Positions 9,364-18,068 of a stretch of DNA of 64,000 bases are shown here, one piece after another. The translations under genes and the position numbers were made by a program. The notes under the pieces were generated by a model. The model did no database searches. It saw only the letters and a program-made list of their open reading frames with translations, and was not told the origin of the DNA. Every line of letters begins with the position of its first letter. The first letter of the stretch is position 1. Source of the stretch: Actinomycetota bacterium (lineage in GTDB: Bacteria > Actinomycetota > Acidimicrobiia > Acidimicrobiales > Poriferisodalaceae); assembly GCA_014238065.1 (NCBI GenBank), contig JABABU010000051.1, positions 104,613 to 168,612 on the forward strand, read 5' to 3'.

Positions 9364-10071
9364 CTAAAAAAGGGCGTTGGTCAGTTTCTTGCGCCACATT
9401 GCGGTGGTGGGGTTGTCGACGCCCATGACTTCGAGGAGGTCGACAAATTCCTGGCGCGCTTCGTCGTCGCCTTTGACTCGGGTGATGAGGTCGGCGAGTT
9501 TCGTTTCGACCTCGGAGGAAGGCGCTTCGATGAGACCGGTGCGGGCGAGGGCTGCGACCCGCCGCGTCTCTGATGATTCTGGGATGCGTTCGAGCAGCGT
9601 GAGCGCTTCATCGGCGCGGTCGGATGTGACGCAGATGTCTGCGAGCGCGACGACGGCATCTGGGTTGTCGATTTCAATGGTGAGTGCTTCTCGGAGCGAT
9701 GCTTCGTCACCGGCTTCGATGAGCTGCTCGATCGCCGATTGCTCTTCGGTTGGCAGAAGTTTCGAGATGAACTCACGGACGGCAGGCTCGCCTTGGGCTC
9801 CCATGAATCCGTCGACCGCTTGGCCGTCTTTGAAGGCGACGACCATGGGAATGGACTGAACTTGGAACGCCTGGGCTACGCCAGGGTTCTCATCGATGTC
9901 GATCTTGACACCGACCACGTTCCCGTCGTAGCCGTCGATGACGGTTTCGAGAATCGGCCCGAGTGTCTTACATGGGCCACACCACGGGGCCCAGAGGTCG
10001 ACGATGACAGGGACTTCCTTGCTCCGCTCGATGACGTCTGTTTCGAATGTGGCATCGGTGCTGTCGATCAT
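9364..10071 (-). CDS. Thioredoxin-domain protein with TPR-like C-terminus (YbbN/CnoX type)
   Basis: Co-chaperone or redox protein of 235 residues. The N-terminal thioredoxin domain (about 1-108) holds the intact WCGPC active site at APWCGPCKTLGPILE, the cis-Pro loop (QSIPMVVAFKDG) and VKIDIDENPGVAQAF. The C-terminal 120 residues are helical tetratricopeptide-like repeats, as in actinobacterial tetratricopeptide thioredoxins. Unlike E. coli CnoX, which lacks a CxxC pair, this one keeps both cysteines, so it may be redox active. It is transcribed divergently from the PAC2 gene. Confidence 0.9.
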   Translation of the reverse strand: MIDSTDATFETDVIERSKEVPVIVDLWAPWCGPCKTLGPILETVIDGYDGNVVGVKIDIDENPGVAQAFQVQSIPMVVAFKDGQAVDGFMGAQGEPAVREFISKLLPTEEQSAIEQLIEAGDEASLREALTIEIDNPDAVVALADICVTSDRADEALTLLERIPESSETRRVAALARTGLIEAPSSEVETKLADLITRVKGDDEARQEFVDLLEVMGVDNPTTAMWRKKLTNALF

Positions 10072-10181
10072 GGCACCTCCCTCAACGCCGAACGGTAGCG
10101 AGTGATTCCATGAACGAGGGCGACTCGCATACGTGCGTCGGACTCCTAGGGTGGTGTTGGCAGAAACTGCAGGGGGTGTTC

Positions 10182-11030
10182 GTGTACGAGATCGTGTCCA
10201 GGCCGAGCATGAATGACCCTGTTCTTGTGATGCACTTGCGGGGTTGGATCGATGCTGGATCGTCGGCAGATCTGGCGATGGACTCGCTCACCGGTCAGTT
10301 GGGCGGAGTGTTGGTGGCGACGTTCGACGACGACGACCTGATCGATTACCGAAGCCGTCGCCCGACCATGCATCTCGACGATGGGCTGCTGACAAAGCTG
10401 TCGTGGCCGAGCGTCGAACTAAAGCACGCAACCGACCCGCTCGGCAACGATCTCCTGTTCTTGACCGGCACGGAGCCGGATCGTCACTGGAAGGGTTTCG
10501 CTTCGGCGATCGTCGACCTGTGTCACTCGTTCGGCGTGACGCGAATCGTCGGTCTCGGAGCCTTCCCTGCGCCGGCGCCACACACGAGGCCGACGAAGGT
10601 CGTCTGTACGGCTTCGTCGCGACATCTGGCCGATCGGATCGGGCACAACTCCGTGAAGATGGAGGTTCCAGCCGGCGTTCACGCAGCAGTCGAGGCTGCT
10701 GCGGCAGCTGACGATGTCGAGGCCGCTACCATCTGGGCGCCGATCCCGCACTATGCCTCGACGATGGACTACCCGGCGGGTGCTGTTGCACTGATCGAGG
10801 CTCTCGTCCGCCTGACCAACATCAACGTCGACGTACAACCGTTGCGTGACGCAGCTCAGGCCACGCTCGATCGTCTGAACGAGTTGGTCCAGGCGAATCC
10901 GCAACACGTCAAGATGCTCCAGGCCCTCGAGCAGCACGTCGACGACCTCGCCGCGACGCGCGACACACCAGTACCGACCGGAGACGAACTCGCCGCCCAG
11001 TTCCAGCAGTTCCTCGACGAGTTGGGGTGA
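10182..11030 (+). CDS. PAC2 family (proteasome assembly chaperone-like) protein
   Basis: Actinobacterial PAC2 domain protein of about 282 residues; family members resemble proteasome assembly chaperones but their bacterial role is not settled. Diagnostic segments are DPVLVMHLRGWIDAG near the N-terminus, LIDYRSRRPTMHLDDG, LTGTEPDRHWKGFA and RIVGLGAFPAPAPHTRP, ending in a helical tail. GTG 10182 is preferred (a GTG at 10176 is equally possible), with a G-rich stretch upstream. The same frame stays open for 32 codons after the TGA stop at 11028-11030 (see findings). Confidence 0.88.
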   Translation: MYEIVSRPSMNDPVLVMHLRGWIDAGSSADLAMDSLTGQLGGVLVATFDDDDLIDYRSRRPTMHLDDGLLTKLSWPSVELKHATDPLGNDLLFLTGTEPDRHWKGFASAIVDLCHSFGVTRIVGLGAFPAPAPHTRPTKVVCTASSRHLADRIGHNSVKMEVPAGVHAAVEAAAAADDVEAATIWAPIPHYASTMDYPAGAVALIEALVRLTNINVDVQPLRDAAQATLDRLNELVQANPQHVKMLQALEQHVDDLAATRDTPVPTGDELAAQFQQFLDELG

Positions 11031-11181
11031 TCCCGCGGTCGTCCTCACCTTGACCGCCGTGACGCGCTCGAACAGATCTTCGTCGAAGAAGGCGTACCGA
11101 TCACGTTGGCCGACATGATCATGTGCAACTGAGCCCCGCTGCAGTTGGGCGCCCGTTCACCTGGGCGCTACTTTGCGAGGC

Positions 11182-12201
11182 ATGAAGGTAGACGGCGGTG
11201 TTGGTGTCAGCTCGAACTTCGCGAACGTCCGTGGCGACGCGAAGGAACAGGAAGATCAAGGATACGACGGGCTCTGGGTGCCGGAGACCAGTCACGATCC
11301 CTTCGTGCCGTTGGCCCTGATGGCCGACGCCACCGAGACGGTCCAGCTCGGCACAAGCATCGTGGTGGCGTTCGCCCAGAACCCGATGTCCCTGGCGTAC
11401 TCGGCCAACGACATTCAGTTGCTCTCCGGTGGCCGGTTCATTCTGGGGCTCGGCAGCCAGATCAAGCCTCACATCACGAAACGGTTCTCGATGGAGTGGT
11501 CCAGGCCTGCTGCGCGGATGCGTGAGATGATCGCGGCCCTGAACGCCATCTGGGCTTCGTGGAACAGCGACGAAAAGCTCAACTTCCGTGGCGACTTCTA
11601 CCAGCACACCCTGATGACACCGTTCTTCGATCCCGGAGTAAATCCTCATGGGCCGCCGAAGATCGCCTTAGCCGGCGTCGGTGAACTGATGACGCAGGTC
11701 GCCGGCGAGGCAGCCCACGTGTTCCTGTCGCACGGATTCAGCACGGAGAAGTACCTACGGGAAGTGACGATTCCGAACCTCGAGAAGGGAGCGACGAAAG
11801 CAGGCCGATCACTCGACGAGATCGAGGTGACCGCGCCAGGATTCGTCGTAACCGGCGACACTGACGAAGAGATGGTGAAGGCTGCCGCAGCGACACGCCA
11901 ACAGATCGCCTTCTACGGAAGCACCCCCGCGTACCGGGGCGTGCTCGAGGCTCACGGCTGGGGGGAACTCCAGACCGAACTCAACGCGATGAGCAAGCAA
12001 GGCGAATGGGGTCCTATGGGCGAACTCATCACCGACGAGATCCTCGAGACCTTCGCCGTCGTCGGCCCGCCAGAGTCGATCCCGGCCGCTATCAACCGAC
12101 GCTACGGCGACGTCTGCAGTCGCGTCAGCTTCTACGCCCCTTACAAGAGCGACCCCGCTCGCTGGCAGGCCATCTTCGAAGGCATCAAGGCCGGCGGCTG
12201 A
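11182..12201 (+). CDS. LLM class F420-dependent oxidoreductase (TIGR03617-like)
   Basis: Luciferase-like (beta/alpha)8-barrel oxidoreductase of 339 residues, expected to use coenzyme F420 or FMN; substrate unknown. Features are the N-terminal MKVDGGVGVSSNF strand, DGLWVPETSHDPFVPLALMA, LGTSIVVAFAQNPMSLAYSA (the LLM signature with a non-prolyl cis bond region) and GGRFILGLGSQIKPHI. ATG 11182 is used rather than the TTG three codons upstream. tRNA-Ala follows 80 bp downstream on the same strand. Confidence 0.88.
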   Translation: MKVDGGVGVSSNFANVRGDAKEQEDQGYDGLWVPETSHDPFVPLALMADATETVQLGTSIVVAFAQNPMSLAYSANDIQLLSGGRFILGLGSQIKPHITKRFSMEWSRPAARMREMIAALNAIWASWNSDEKLNFRGDFYQHTLMTPFFDPGVNPHGPPKIALAGVGELMTQVAGEAAHVFLSHGFSTEKYLREVTIPNLEKGATKAGRSLDEIEVTAPGFVVTGDTDEEMVKAAAATRQQIAFYGSTPAYRGVLEAHGWGELQTELNAMSKQGEWGPMGELITDEILETFAVVGPPESIPAAINRRYGDVCSRVSFYAPYKSDPARWQAIFEGIKAGG

Positions 12202-12281
12202 GCCGTCAGACAATATTTGCCGCTTCCCTGTCGCCAGGGTGGGGAGACCCGCAAATTGTGGGTACAGTCAACGTTCCCTTC

Positions 12282-12355
12282 GGGGCTGTAGCTCAGCTGG
12301 CTAGAGCACCTGCATGGCATGCAGGGGGTCGTGGGTTCGAGTCCCATCAGCTCCA
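12282..12355 (+). tRNA. tRNA-Ala (GGC)
   Basis: A 74-nt cloverleaf: acceptor GGGGCTG pairs with CAGCTCC (one G-U), A73 discriminator, D-loop AGCTCAGCTGGCTAGAGC, anticodon stem CCTGC/GCAGG around a loop with GGC, and the T-arm GTGGGTTCGAGTCCCAT. CCA is not encoded except for the discriminator context. Confidence 0.97.
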
Positions 12356-12515
12356 CTCGTCGTGTCGGAGGCTAGACGCTGGTCGATCACGAACAGAGCG
12401 ACCACGCGTTGACAGCACCCAGTCGCTGCAGCGAACACGGGGTTGTGGTTCACATGTAGACCTGGCCTGAACCAGGCCACACCGGTCCCAGGGGGATTCC
12501 GGGTGGGAGCGGCCA

Positions 12516-13328
12516 TCAGTCGATCAACGTGTTGGCGAAGATCTGCCACGCGAGCAGGCTTTTGGCCACAAGGCTGAGCGTGACATAGGTCCGCTCGCCG
12601 TGGACATAGTCGCTCCACTTTCCGATCTTTTTGTACTGCAGCCACTGGTTGACGGCAAAGCAGTTGAAAGCGACGAAGATCGTCACGATGATGCCGTACA
12701 CGAAGCTAGGCGGCCCGCCGGCGCTGGAGCGAGAAGCGCTGTACACGATCGACACGACCAACGCGACCCAAGGGACGATGCCCGCGATCGACCCGAACCA
12801 GAACGGCGTCCACCAGGTTGACCGCTGTGGAGGGTTCGTCATCTCCATGATCCAACCGAAGAGGATCATGGCCACGTTCACTCCTGCGATCGCGATGAGA
12901 GCAGCCACATCGGTGACTCCGGAGACCAACGCGATCAAGAGGATCATCAGCGTGGCTGACACCGAGTACTCGACCCATCGGAATCGGTTTCGTCCTGCGA
13001 CGAGTTCACGTCGGTAGATCTGAAAGACCGGTTCCACGATCACGAGAAGATGGAACGCAGCCGACAAGAAGAGGAAAATCGCGGTCGCCGGGCCGAGTGG
13101 CACTCCCCAGACCTCGCTCAGCGTTCCCTCGTCCAGGGGTGTCCCTGGGGGTCCGTTGAGGGTGAACGTACTGATCTGAATCTGGAAGTCGTTCGACAGG
13201 ACGATCATCAGTGTCCCCGAAAGTGCGTGAAGCAGACCCATCACGAGGTTGTACCGACGAAGACCGCTGAAGGTGTCCTCGGCGATGTCGTAGGTCTCGC
13301 CTGGCAGTCTGTCGATTGTCGACGACAT
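12516..13328 (-). CDS. Heliorhodopsin
   Basis: Seven-helix retinal protein of the heliorhodopsin family, inserted in the opposite orientation to type-1 rhodopsins and not known to pump ions. The 270-residue sequence matches the family along its length: LHALSG in helix A, the extracellular-type loop with NGPPGT, RWVEYS with the Schiff-base counterion Glu120 in helix C, GVNVAMILFGW, PFWFGSIAGIVPW, FVYGI, and LSLVAKSLLAWQIF with the retinal lysine Lys256 in helix G. No carotenoid-synthesis or retinal-forming gene is in the window. It is a single gene 107 bp downstream of a DUF1330 gene on the same strand, with a palindrome between them. Confidence 0.95.
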   Translation of the reverse strand: MSSTIDRLPGETYDIAEDTFSGLRRYNLVMGLLHALSGTLMIVLSNDFQIQISTFTLNGPPGTPLDEGTLSEVWGVPLGPATAIFLFLSAAFHLLVIVEPVFQIYRRELVAGRNRFRWVEYSVSATLMILLIALVSGVTDVAALIAIAGVNVAMILFGWIMEMTNPPQRSTWWTPFWFGSIAGIVPWVALVVSIVYSASRSSAGGPPSFVYGIIVTIFVAFNCFAVNQWLQYKKIGKWSDYVHGERTYVTLSLVAKSLLAWQIFANTLID

Positions 13329-13406
13329 CTTCGGTGCCCCTTGTATGTTCTCGCTGAACCGCTCCCCCTCTCTACGGACAGATGGAGGACGATGGATGCA
13401 TCTCTA

Positions 13407-13424
13407 GCCAGATGTGTATCTGGC
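13407..13424. promoter_or_regulatory. Perfect palindrome upstream of heliorhodopsin gene
   Basis: GCCAGAT-GTGT-ATCTGGC: two perfect 7-bp arms around a 4-bp centre, 79 bp before the heliorhodopsin start and 12 bp past the end of the upstream DUF1330 gene. It could be an operator for the rhodopsin gene or a small terminator hairpin for the upstream gene; no T-run favours the former. Confidence 0.4.
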
Positions 13425-13435
13425 AAAGAACATCT

Positions 13436-13744
13436 TCAGTCCCCCGGCTGAGGGCCGTCATAACCCTCGATGATCACCGTGTCACCATCGGACACCGACT
13501 CTCGAATGGCTTTCGCCGCCTGATACCCATCCGAGTGATAGCAGGCAACGGCCCGCTCGTAGCTGTCGAACTCGATGACGATGTGACGGCTCCGAAGCGA
13601 ACCCTCCGGCACCTCGTGCTCTCCGGCCCTCACGAGGAATCGACCGCCGTATTCGGCGATCGGCGCGGCGTTCGCGGCGACGTAGGTCGAATAGACCTCT
13701 GGGTCGTCGACATCGACGTGCGCAATCCAATACCCGTTCGCCAC
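13436..13744 (-). CDS. DUF1330 domain-containing protein
   Basis: Small (102 residues) ferredoxin-fold, EthD-like protein of unknown function. The sequence starts VANGYWIAHVDVDDPEVYSTY and continues with the family pattern (A-P-I-A-E-Y-G-G-R-F-L-V-R-A-G, then HIVIEFDSYERAVACYHSDGYQAAK). GTG 13744 is chosen because a GGAGG lies 8 nt upstream and conservation begins there. It is divergent from the SnoaL-like gene. Confidence 0.88.
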   Translation of the reverse strand: MANGYWIAHVDVDDPEVYSTYVAANAAPIAEYGGRFLVRAGEHEVPEGSLRSRHIVIEFDSYERAVACYHSDGYQAAKAIRESVSDGDTVIIEGYDGPQPGD

Positions 13745-13908
13745 TGAATGACCTCCTGGCTCGACACTCCAGCCCGACCGTAGCCGTGGCGTTGGCCCGC
13801 GTGTGCCGCGCCGACCGCCGGCGTTTGCATCTTGGGAGGTCCGATGGGACACGTCCGAAGCGCTCTCGAAACCCGGGCCTGCCCGACAGTGAAAGAGACA
13901 GTGCGAGA

Positions 13909-14319
13909 ATGGAGTCGATGAGAACCGCACGGGACGTGATCGACGATTACTACGCACTGCTCGCATCGAGGGATCGCGATGGCCTGCTCGCCGTTCTCTC
14001 ACCGGACATGACCGTCGCGTACAACGCGCCAGAAGGTCTGTTTCCGTGGTCGGGCGAGTTCTACGGCCACACGGGTTTCGACAGATTCCTCGCCGTCATC
14101 GCAGAACACCTCGAGATCGTCGAGATCGTGCAGCATCGGTTCATCTCCGACTCCGAACGGGTGGTGGTCCAGTGCACCGGTGCGTGGAAAGTGAAAGCGA
14201 CAGGACACATCGTCGAGGGTGCGATGGTCAACGTGTTCACCGTGGCGGACGGGCTCATCACCGGCTACGAGGTCTACGCCGACACTGCAGCGTTCGCTAC
14301 GGGGATGGCAGGGGTCTGA
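13909..14319 (+). CDS. SnoaL-like/NTF2-fold protein
   Basis: Cone-shaped alpha+beta-barrel domain of about 136 residues. Typical segments are VIDDYYALLASRDRDGLLAVLSPDMTVAYNAPEG, SGEFYGHTGFDRFLAVIAEHLE and VEGAMVNVFTVADGLITGYEVYADTAAF. Members include polyketide cyclases and ketosteroid isomerases, but most are uncharacterised, so no reaction is assigned. ATG 13909 or 13918 are both possible. Confidence 0.82.
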   Translation: MESMRTARDVIDDYYALLASRDRDGLLAVLSPDMTVAYNAPEGLFPWSGEFYGHTGFDRFLAVIAEHLEIVEIVQHRFISDSERVVVQCTGAWKVKATGHIVEGAMVNVFTVADGLITGYEVYADTAAFATGMAGV

Positions 14320-14391
14320 GTTCGGTGACCAGTACTGCCGTGTCCGGCTTCGCCGGACCCATTGTCGACACCGAAACGTCCGTCGATTCAT

Positions 14392-15315
14392 TCACAGCGT
14401 GTCCATGACGTCATGAGAGAGATCGTCACCGCCTGACCTGAGTGTCACGGCGAGACCGAGAAGAACAACCGGCGCCCCCAGCCAGAACAGTGCTGCCGGC
14501 ACCTCGTCGAGAACGATCCAAGCCAGTACCGTCGCCCCAATCGGCTCGAACAAGGTCGTCACTGCAACCGTCGTCGCCGACAGACGGTCGAGGACAGACG
14601 TGAGCATTGCGTGACCGAGCAACTGCGGCCCCACTACGAGTGCGGCGAAGATGAGCCATGTCGATGCGGGGAACTCGGTCAGTTGCTCGTCCCTGACGAT
14701 TGCGAGGACGAAAAGAGCCATCGCCGCCACGGCATAGGTCGGTACAGCGAAAACGAGGTTCGGGACGTCGGCCCGTCGGAGCACCCTGCCGATGAGGATG
14801 TACCCGGCCATGGCGCCGGCTCCGCCGAGCGCCATCAAGTCGCCGAGGACAGCGTTGGTCGTCTCGCCGGGGTCGGAACTGTCGGCCAGACCGATGACAG
14901 CGGCGCCGACAACGGTGATCATGATGCCGGTCCATGCCGGACGCGACGTCTGCTCTCCGAGCAACACGGTGGCGGCGAGAGCAACGAACAGGGGCGACAT
15001 CGTCGCCAAGGTGACCGACGACGCGACCGTGGTGAGTTCGAGCGAGCCGAGCCACAGCGCGAAGTGAAGACCGAGACACAGACCGCTCCCGGTGAGTAGC
15101 AGCGCCTCCCTCCAAGACAAGCCGGCGAGCGCGGCGCGGTGCCGCGCAGCAAATGGGAACAGGACGGCGGAACCAGCGGCTGTTCGCCAGAACGCTATGG
15201 CGACAGCGGCGGCTTCAGCTTCTCGAATGAGAATCGCCGCAGCAGCGATGGCCACCACAGCCACTCCAAGACCGACCGGAGCGGGTAGCCAGTGCTGCTT
15301 CGCGGGATGAGCCAC
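14392..15315 (-). CDS. EamA/DMT-superfamily transporter
   Basis: Drug/metabolite exporter of 307 residues with two EamA repeats, each five hydrophobic helices (about 10-145 and 158-295). The first repeat has WREALLLTGSGLCLGLHFALWLGSLELTTVASSVTL and the second ends with VTTLFEPIGATVLAWIVLDEVPA, the conserved EamA signature. Substrate cannot be predicted. It lies head-to-head with nudC. Confidence 0.9.
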   Translation of the reverse strand: MAHPAKQHWLPAPVGLGVAVVAIAAAAILIREAEAAAVAIAFWRTAAGSAVLFPFAARHRAALAGLSWREALLLTGSGLCLGLHFALWLGSLELTTVASSVTLATMSPLFVALAATVLLGEQTSRPAWTGIMITVVGAAVIGLADSSDPGETTNAVLGDLMALGGAGAMAGYILIGRVLRRADVPNLVFAVPTYAVAAMALFVLAIVRDEQLTEFPASTWLIFAALVVGPQLLGHAMLTSVLDRLSATTVAVTTLFEPIGATVLAWIVLDEVPAALFWLGAPVVLLGLAVTLRSGGDDLSHDVMDTL

Positions 15316-15417
15316 TTCGGGAATCTACTTCGCGTTCCTCTCGCGACAGCCACAACGGCCCAGCTACGATCCGGCGAAGAGAGGTCGTGTCAGGCGATCG
15401 AACACCGGAGAGCCACC

Positions 15418-16227
15418 TTGAACTTCGAGCTGATCGTGCAACCACCGTCCGACATCCCCGACGAAGCGCACTGGATCGTCGTCCGAGGGGGTCACATCGT
15501 CATCGAAGCCGGGGTGGAGACGCTTCCGTTCGGGCCTACTCCTCCCGTCGACGCACACCTCGAGCAGCACTTCCTCGGCCTGCTCGACGGCCACGCCGTC
15601 TGGGCTGTCGACGTCGACGACCACGAAGAGCCCCACGACTGGCACGAGTTCGTTCATCTGCGAGGGCTCTACGGGCGCGTCCCCGACCATCAATGGGTGG
15701 CTGCAGGACGCGCCGAGCAGATCGTGCAATGGGATCGCACCCACCGCTACTGCGGTCGGTGCGGAGCCGGGACACGACATCACGCCAAGGACAGAGCTCG
15801 TGAGTGCCCGGAGTGCAGGCTCCTTGCCTACCCACGCCTCGCTCCAGCTGTCATCGTGCTCGTCGAGAAAGGTGACGAGATCCTGCTCGCCCACGGTGCC
15901 CAGTTTCCTCAGCGCTTCTTCTCCACACTGGCAGGCTTCGTCGAAGCCGGAGAGTCACTCGAAGGGACGGTTCACAGAGAGATCAAGGAAGAGGTCGGCA
16001 TCGCCGTCACCGACGTCACCTACTTCGACAGCCAGCCGTGGCCGTTCCCGAACTCACTGATGGTCGGATTCACCGCGAAATGGGCCGGCGGAGACCTGGT
16101 GATCCAAGAAGACGAAATTGTCGAGGCCGGGTGGTACCGAGCCGACGACCTTCCGCCATGTCCAATTGGAGGGATGTCCATCGCCGGATGGCTCATCAAG
16201 GACTGGCTCGACCGGCGAAACCGCTAA
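15418..16227 (+). CDS. nudC: NAD(+) diphosphatase / RNA NAD-cap hydrolase NudC
   Basis: Nudix hydrolase that cleaves NAD(H), and in NudC homologues the 5'-NAD cap of RNA. It carries the zinc ribbon (YCGRCGAGT with RECPEC, about residues 115-140), the Nudix box GFVEAGESLEGTVHREIKEEVGI split over about 170-192, and the NudC-specific SQPWPFPNSLMVGF motif that marks NADH pyrophosphatases. TTG 15418 with GGAG 7 nt upstream gives 269 residues, close to the E. coli protein (257); an upstream in-frame start at 15292 would overlap the DMT gene. It is convergent with rsfS. Confidence 0.92.
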   Translation: MNFELIVQPPSDIPDEAHWIVVRGGHIVIEAGVETLPFGPTPPVDAHLEQHFLGLLDGHAVWAVDVDDHEEPHDWHEFVHLRGLYGRVPDHQWVAAGRAEQIVQWDRTHRYCGRCGAGTRHHAKDRARECPECRLLAYPRLAPAVIVLVEKGDEILLAHGAQFPQRFFSTLAGFVEAGESLEGTVHREIKEEVGIAVTDVTYFDSQPWPFPNSLMVGFTAKWAGGDLVIQEDEIVEAGWYRADDLPPCPIGGMSIAGWLIKDWLDRRNR

Positions 16228-16230
16228 CAA

Positions 16231-16653
16231 TCAAGCCGGTTGGTCGACCCACTCACGACGCGGTACATCGCTCCACAACTGTTCGAGGTCGTAGAATTCG
16301 CGCGTCTCCTGGTGGAACACGTGAACAACGAACGAACCGAAGTCCATCAGCACCCACCGACCATCCTGACCGCCTTCGACGCTTTCAGGTCCTGTTCCGC
16401 CGGCCGCCTTCACTTCAGACTCGACCTCGTCCACGATTCGACGGACCTGACGGATGTTCGAGGCGGAAACGATCACGAAGTGGTCGGTGATCGACAGCAC
16501 ATCGCCGACGTCCAGGATCACGATGTTGTCTGCCAGCAGATTGGAGGCGCCGCGTGCCGCGGCTTCGACGAGCGATGCAAGGTCGACGTTACGTACCTTC
16601 GGGGAATCAGTCAGCGAGCGCTCCTGTCTACTCTTGTCGCTCTGATCCCTCAT
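16231..16653 (-). CDS. rsfS: Ribosomal silencing factor RsfS
   Basis: Binds ribosomal protein L14 and blocks subunit joining in nutrient shortage. The 140-residue protein has the RsfS core (ILDVGDVLSITDHFVIVSASNIRQVRRIVDEVE, GRWVLMDFGSFVVHVFHQETREFYDLEQLW). Its start overlaps the end of the LCP gene by 26 bp, and together with nadD forms the conserved actinobacterial nadD-LCP-rsfS operon. Confidence 0.95.
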   Translation of the reverse strand: MRDQSDKSRQERSLTDSPKVRNVDLASLVEAAARGASNLLADNIVILDVGDVLSITDHFVIVSASNIRQVRRIVDEVESEVKAAGGTGPESVEGGQDGRWVLMDFGSFVVHVFHQETREFYDLEQLWSDVPRREWVDQPA

Positions 16654-18055
16654 TCTGTCCTGAAATCGAGGACGAACCGGCTTTCGTTCCGAGAAATGGT
16701 GTTACGTCTGCCCGCACCGAGCCGACGATCTCGGCCAAATCGGCCCCGATGACCACAGTGACGTCGACAACGTCGATCGGTTCGAGGGCCTTCACGACCT
16801 CGCCGACGCCCAGAGCATCGCGGATGGCCGTCGCCGACTCGAACTGGGCTTCGCGGTAGTACACGATCTGAGTCTGCTCGTGATCGAAACGACTGGCATT
16901 CGCACTCAGCCGAACAGAGGCACCGACGTTCACGAGCAACTCGGCGATCGGAGGCGCGATGCCAGGAGAGCCAACGCCGTTGAGCAGCTGAACGGCTGTC
17001 GGTGGAACATCCGGCGAGCGGTCCGGCAGCAGCTCAGCGATCACGAAGGGCAGAGCCCCTCGGTCGATGCCGTAGATCTCGTCCTCGCCACCGATGAGCT
17101 GAACGTCGAGGATGCGGTAATCCGTGTCCTGGCGGCGAGAGGCCAGCTGGTCGAAAAACGCTTCGAGGTCCGAGTCGACATCAACGCTGTCGCCAACCAC
17201 GTCCGCCCTCGCGATGAAATAGGCCCTCCAGAATTGTTGGTGCCGAACGAGTCGGTCGAGGTCGCTCTCTTCAAGAGCTCTCCGTGCCAAGAAATCGGCG
17301 GTGTCACGCGATCTGAGAAGCATCGCTCCGCTCGGGTAGAGCACTTCGATCCTGTCGTCATTGTTCACCACATCGATCCGGCCCGGGTTCTCGACCAGCA
17401 ATGGATCGAATGACCTCGTGAGCTCGCTCATTGCGGCCGGCGTCAACTCGACAACATGATCGAAATCGATCGTCAACAGATTCTTGACTGTGAGCGAGGC
17501 CAACTCGATACCGCCGTATTGGCCGGCGACAAGAAGGGTGTCGAGCCCAAATCCGGGAATCTCGACCATGACGCTGGCGGGGACGAAAACCACGTCAGCC
17601 CCACCGGGTGAGTTGATCGAGGCAACAGTGAATCCCGTCGTCGCACCCGACCCGTCCGTGTGGACGAGCAAGGCGGTTGTGGCCGCAGGGACGACGGCTG
17701 TCCCCGGTGCTGCGACCTCCTCGACAGATGCCCTCTGTTCGAGAACCGAGAAGTCGCGTTCGTACCACAACAGACCGCCGAGGGACCCAAGCAGGACGAG
17801 CAATGGAAGCAGGTATCCGGTAGTTCTGCGCCTACGCTTGTACTTCTGAACCCCGGCCTTCTTGGCCGGGGCGAGCCGGCGTGGCGAGGACGTGGCGCGA
17901 ACCAGAAGAGGTGACTGTGCCCTTGCCCGTCGGAGCACTTCGCGCTGGGTGTTCTGGCGACGAAGCCCGATCGGCGCATTCGCGAAATAGCCGTCTTCAT
18001 TGAATGTGTCTTGGTCGTAGAGTGGAGCGAAGTCGGCGTGCCCCTGTTCGTTCAC
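16628..18055 (-). CDS. LCP-like cell-envelope protein with LytR_C domain
   Basis: Membrane-anchored protein of 475 residues. It has a basic cytoplasmic N-terminus, one transmembrane segment (TGYLLPLLVLLGSLGGLLWY), a divergent LytR-CpsA-Psr domain (about 100-330), and a C-terminal LytR_C domain (TAVQLLNGVGSPGIAPPIAELL to VVIGADL). LCP enzymes transfer glycopolymers to peptidoglycan; several catalytic Arg/Asp residues of the LCP core are hard to find here, so activity is doubtful. GTG 18055 follows GAGGGAG and lies 14 bp after nadD; an upstream extension would overlap nadD. Confidence 0.8.
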   Translation of the reverse strand: MNEQGHADFAPLYDQDTFNEDGYFANAPIGLRRQNTQREVLRRARAQSPLLVRATSSPRRLAPAKKAGVQKYKRRRRTTGYLLPLLVLLGSLGGLLWYERDFSVLEQRASVEEVAAPGTAVVPAATTALLVHTDGSGATTGFTVASINSPGGADVVFVPASVMVEIPGFGLDTLLVAGQYGGIELASLTVKNLLTIDFDHVVELTPAAMSELTRSFDPLLVENPGRIDVVNNDDRIEVLYPSGAMLLRSRDTADFLARRALEESDLDRLVRHQQFWRAYFIARADVVGDSVDVDSDLEAFFDQLASRRQDTDYRILDVQLIGGEDEIYGIDRGALPFVIAELLPDRSPDVPPTAVQLLNGVGSPGIAPPIAELLVNVGASVRLSANASRFDHEQTQIVYYREAQFESATAIRDALGVGEVVKALEPIDVVDVTVVIGADLAEIVGSVRADVTPFLGTKAGSSSISGQNEGSERQE

Positions 18056-18068
18056 CGTCGCATCTCCC

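Noticed and set aside
13786..13908. N-terminal extension of the SnoaL-like protein
   Set aside because: Composition is non-conserved and Arg-rich, and ATG 13909 gives the normal domain start.
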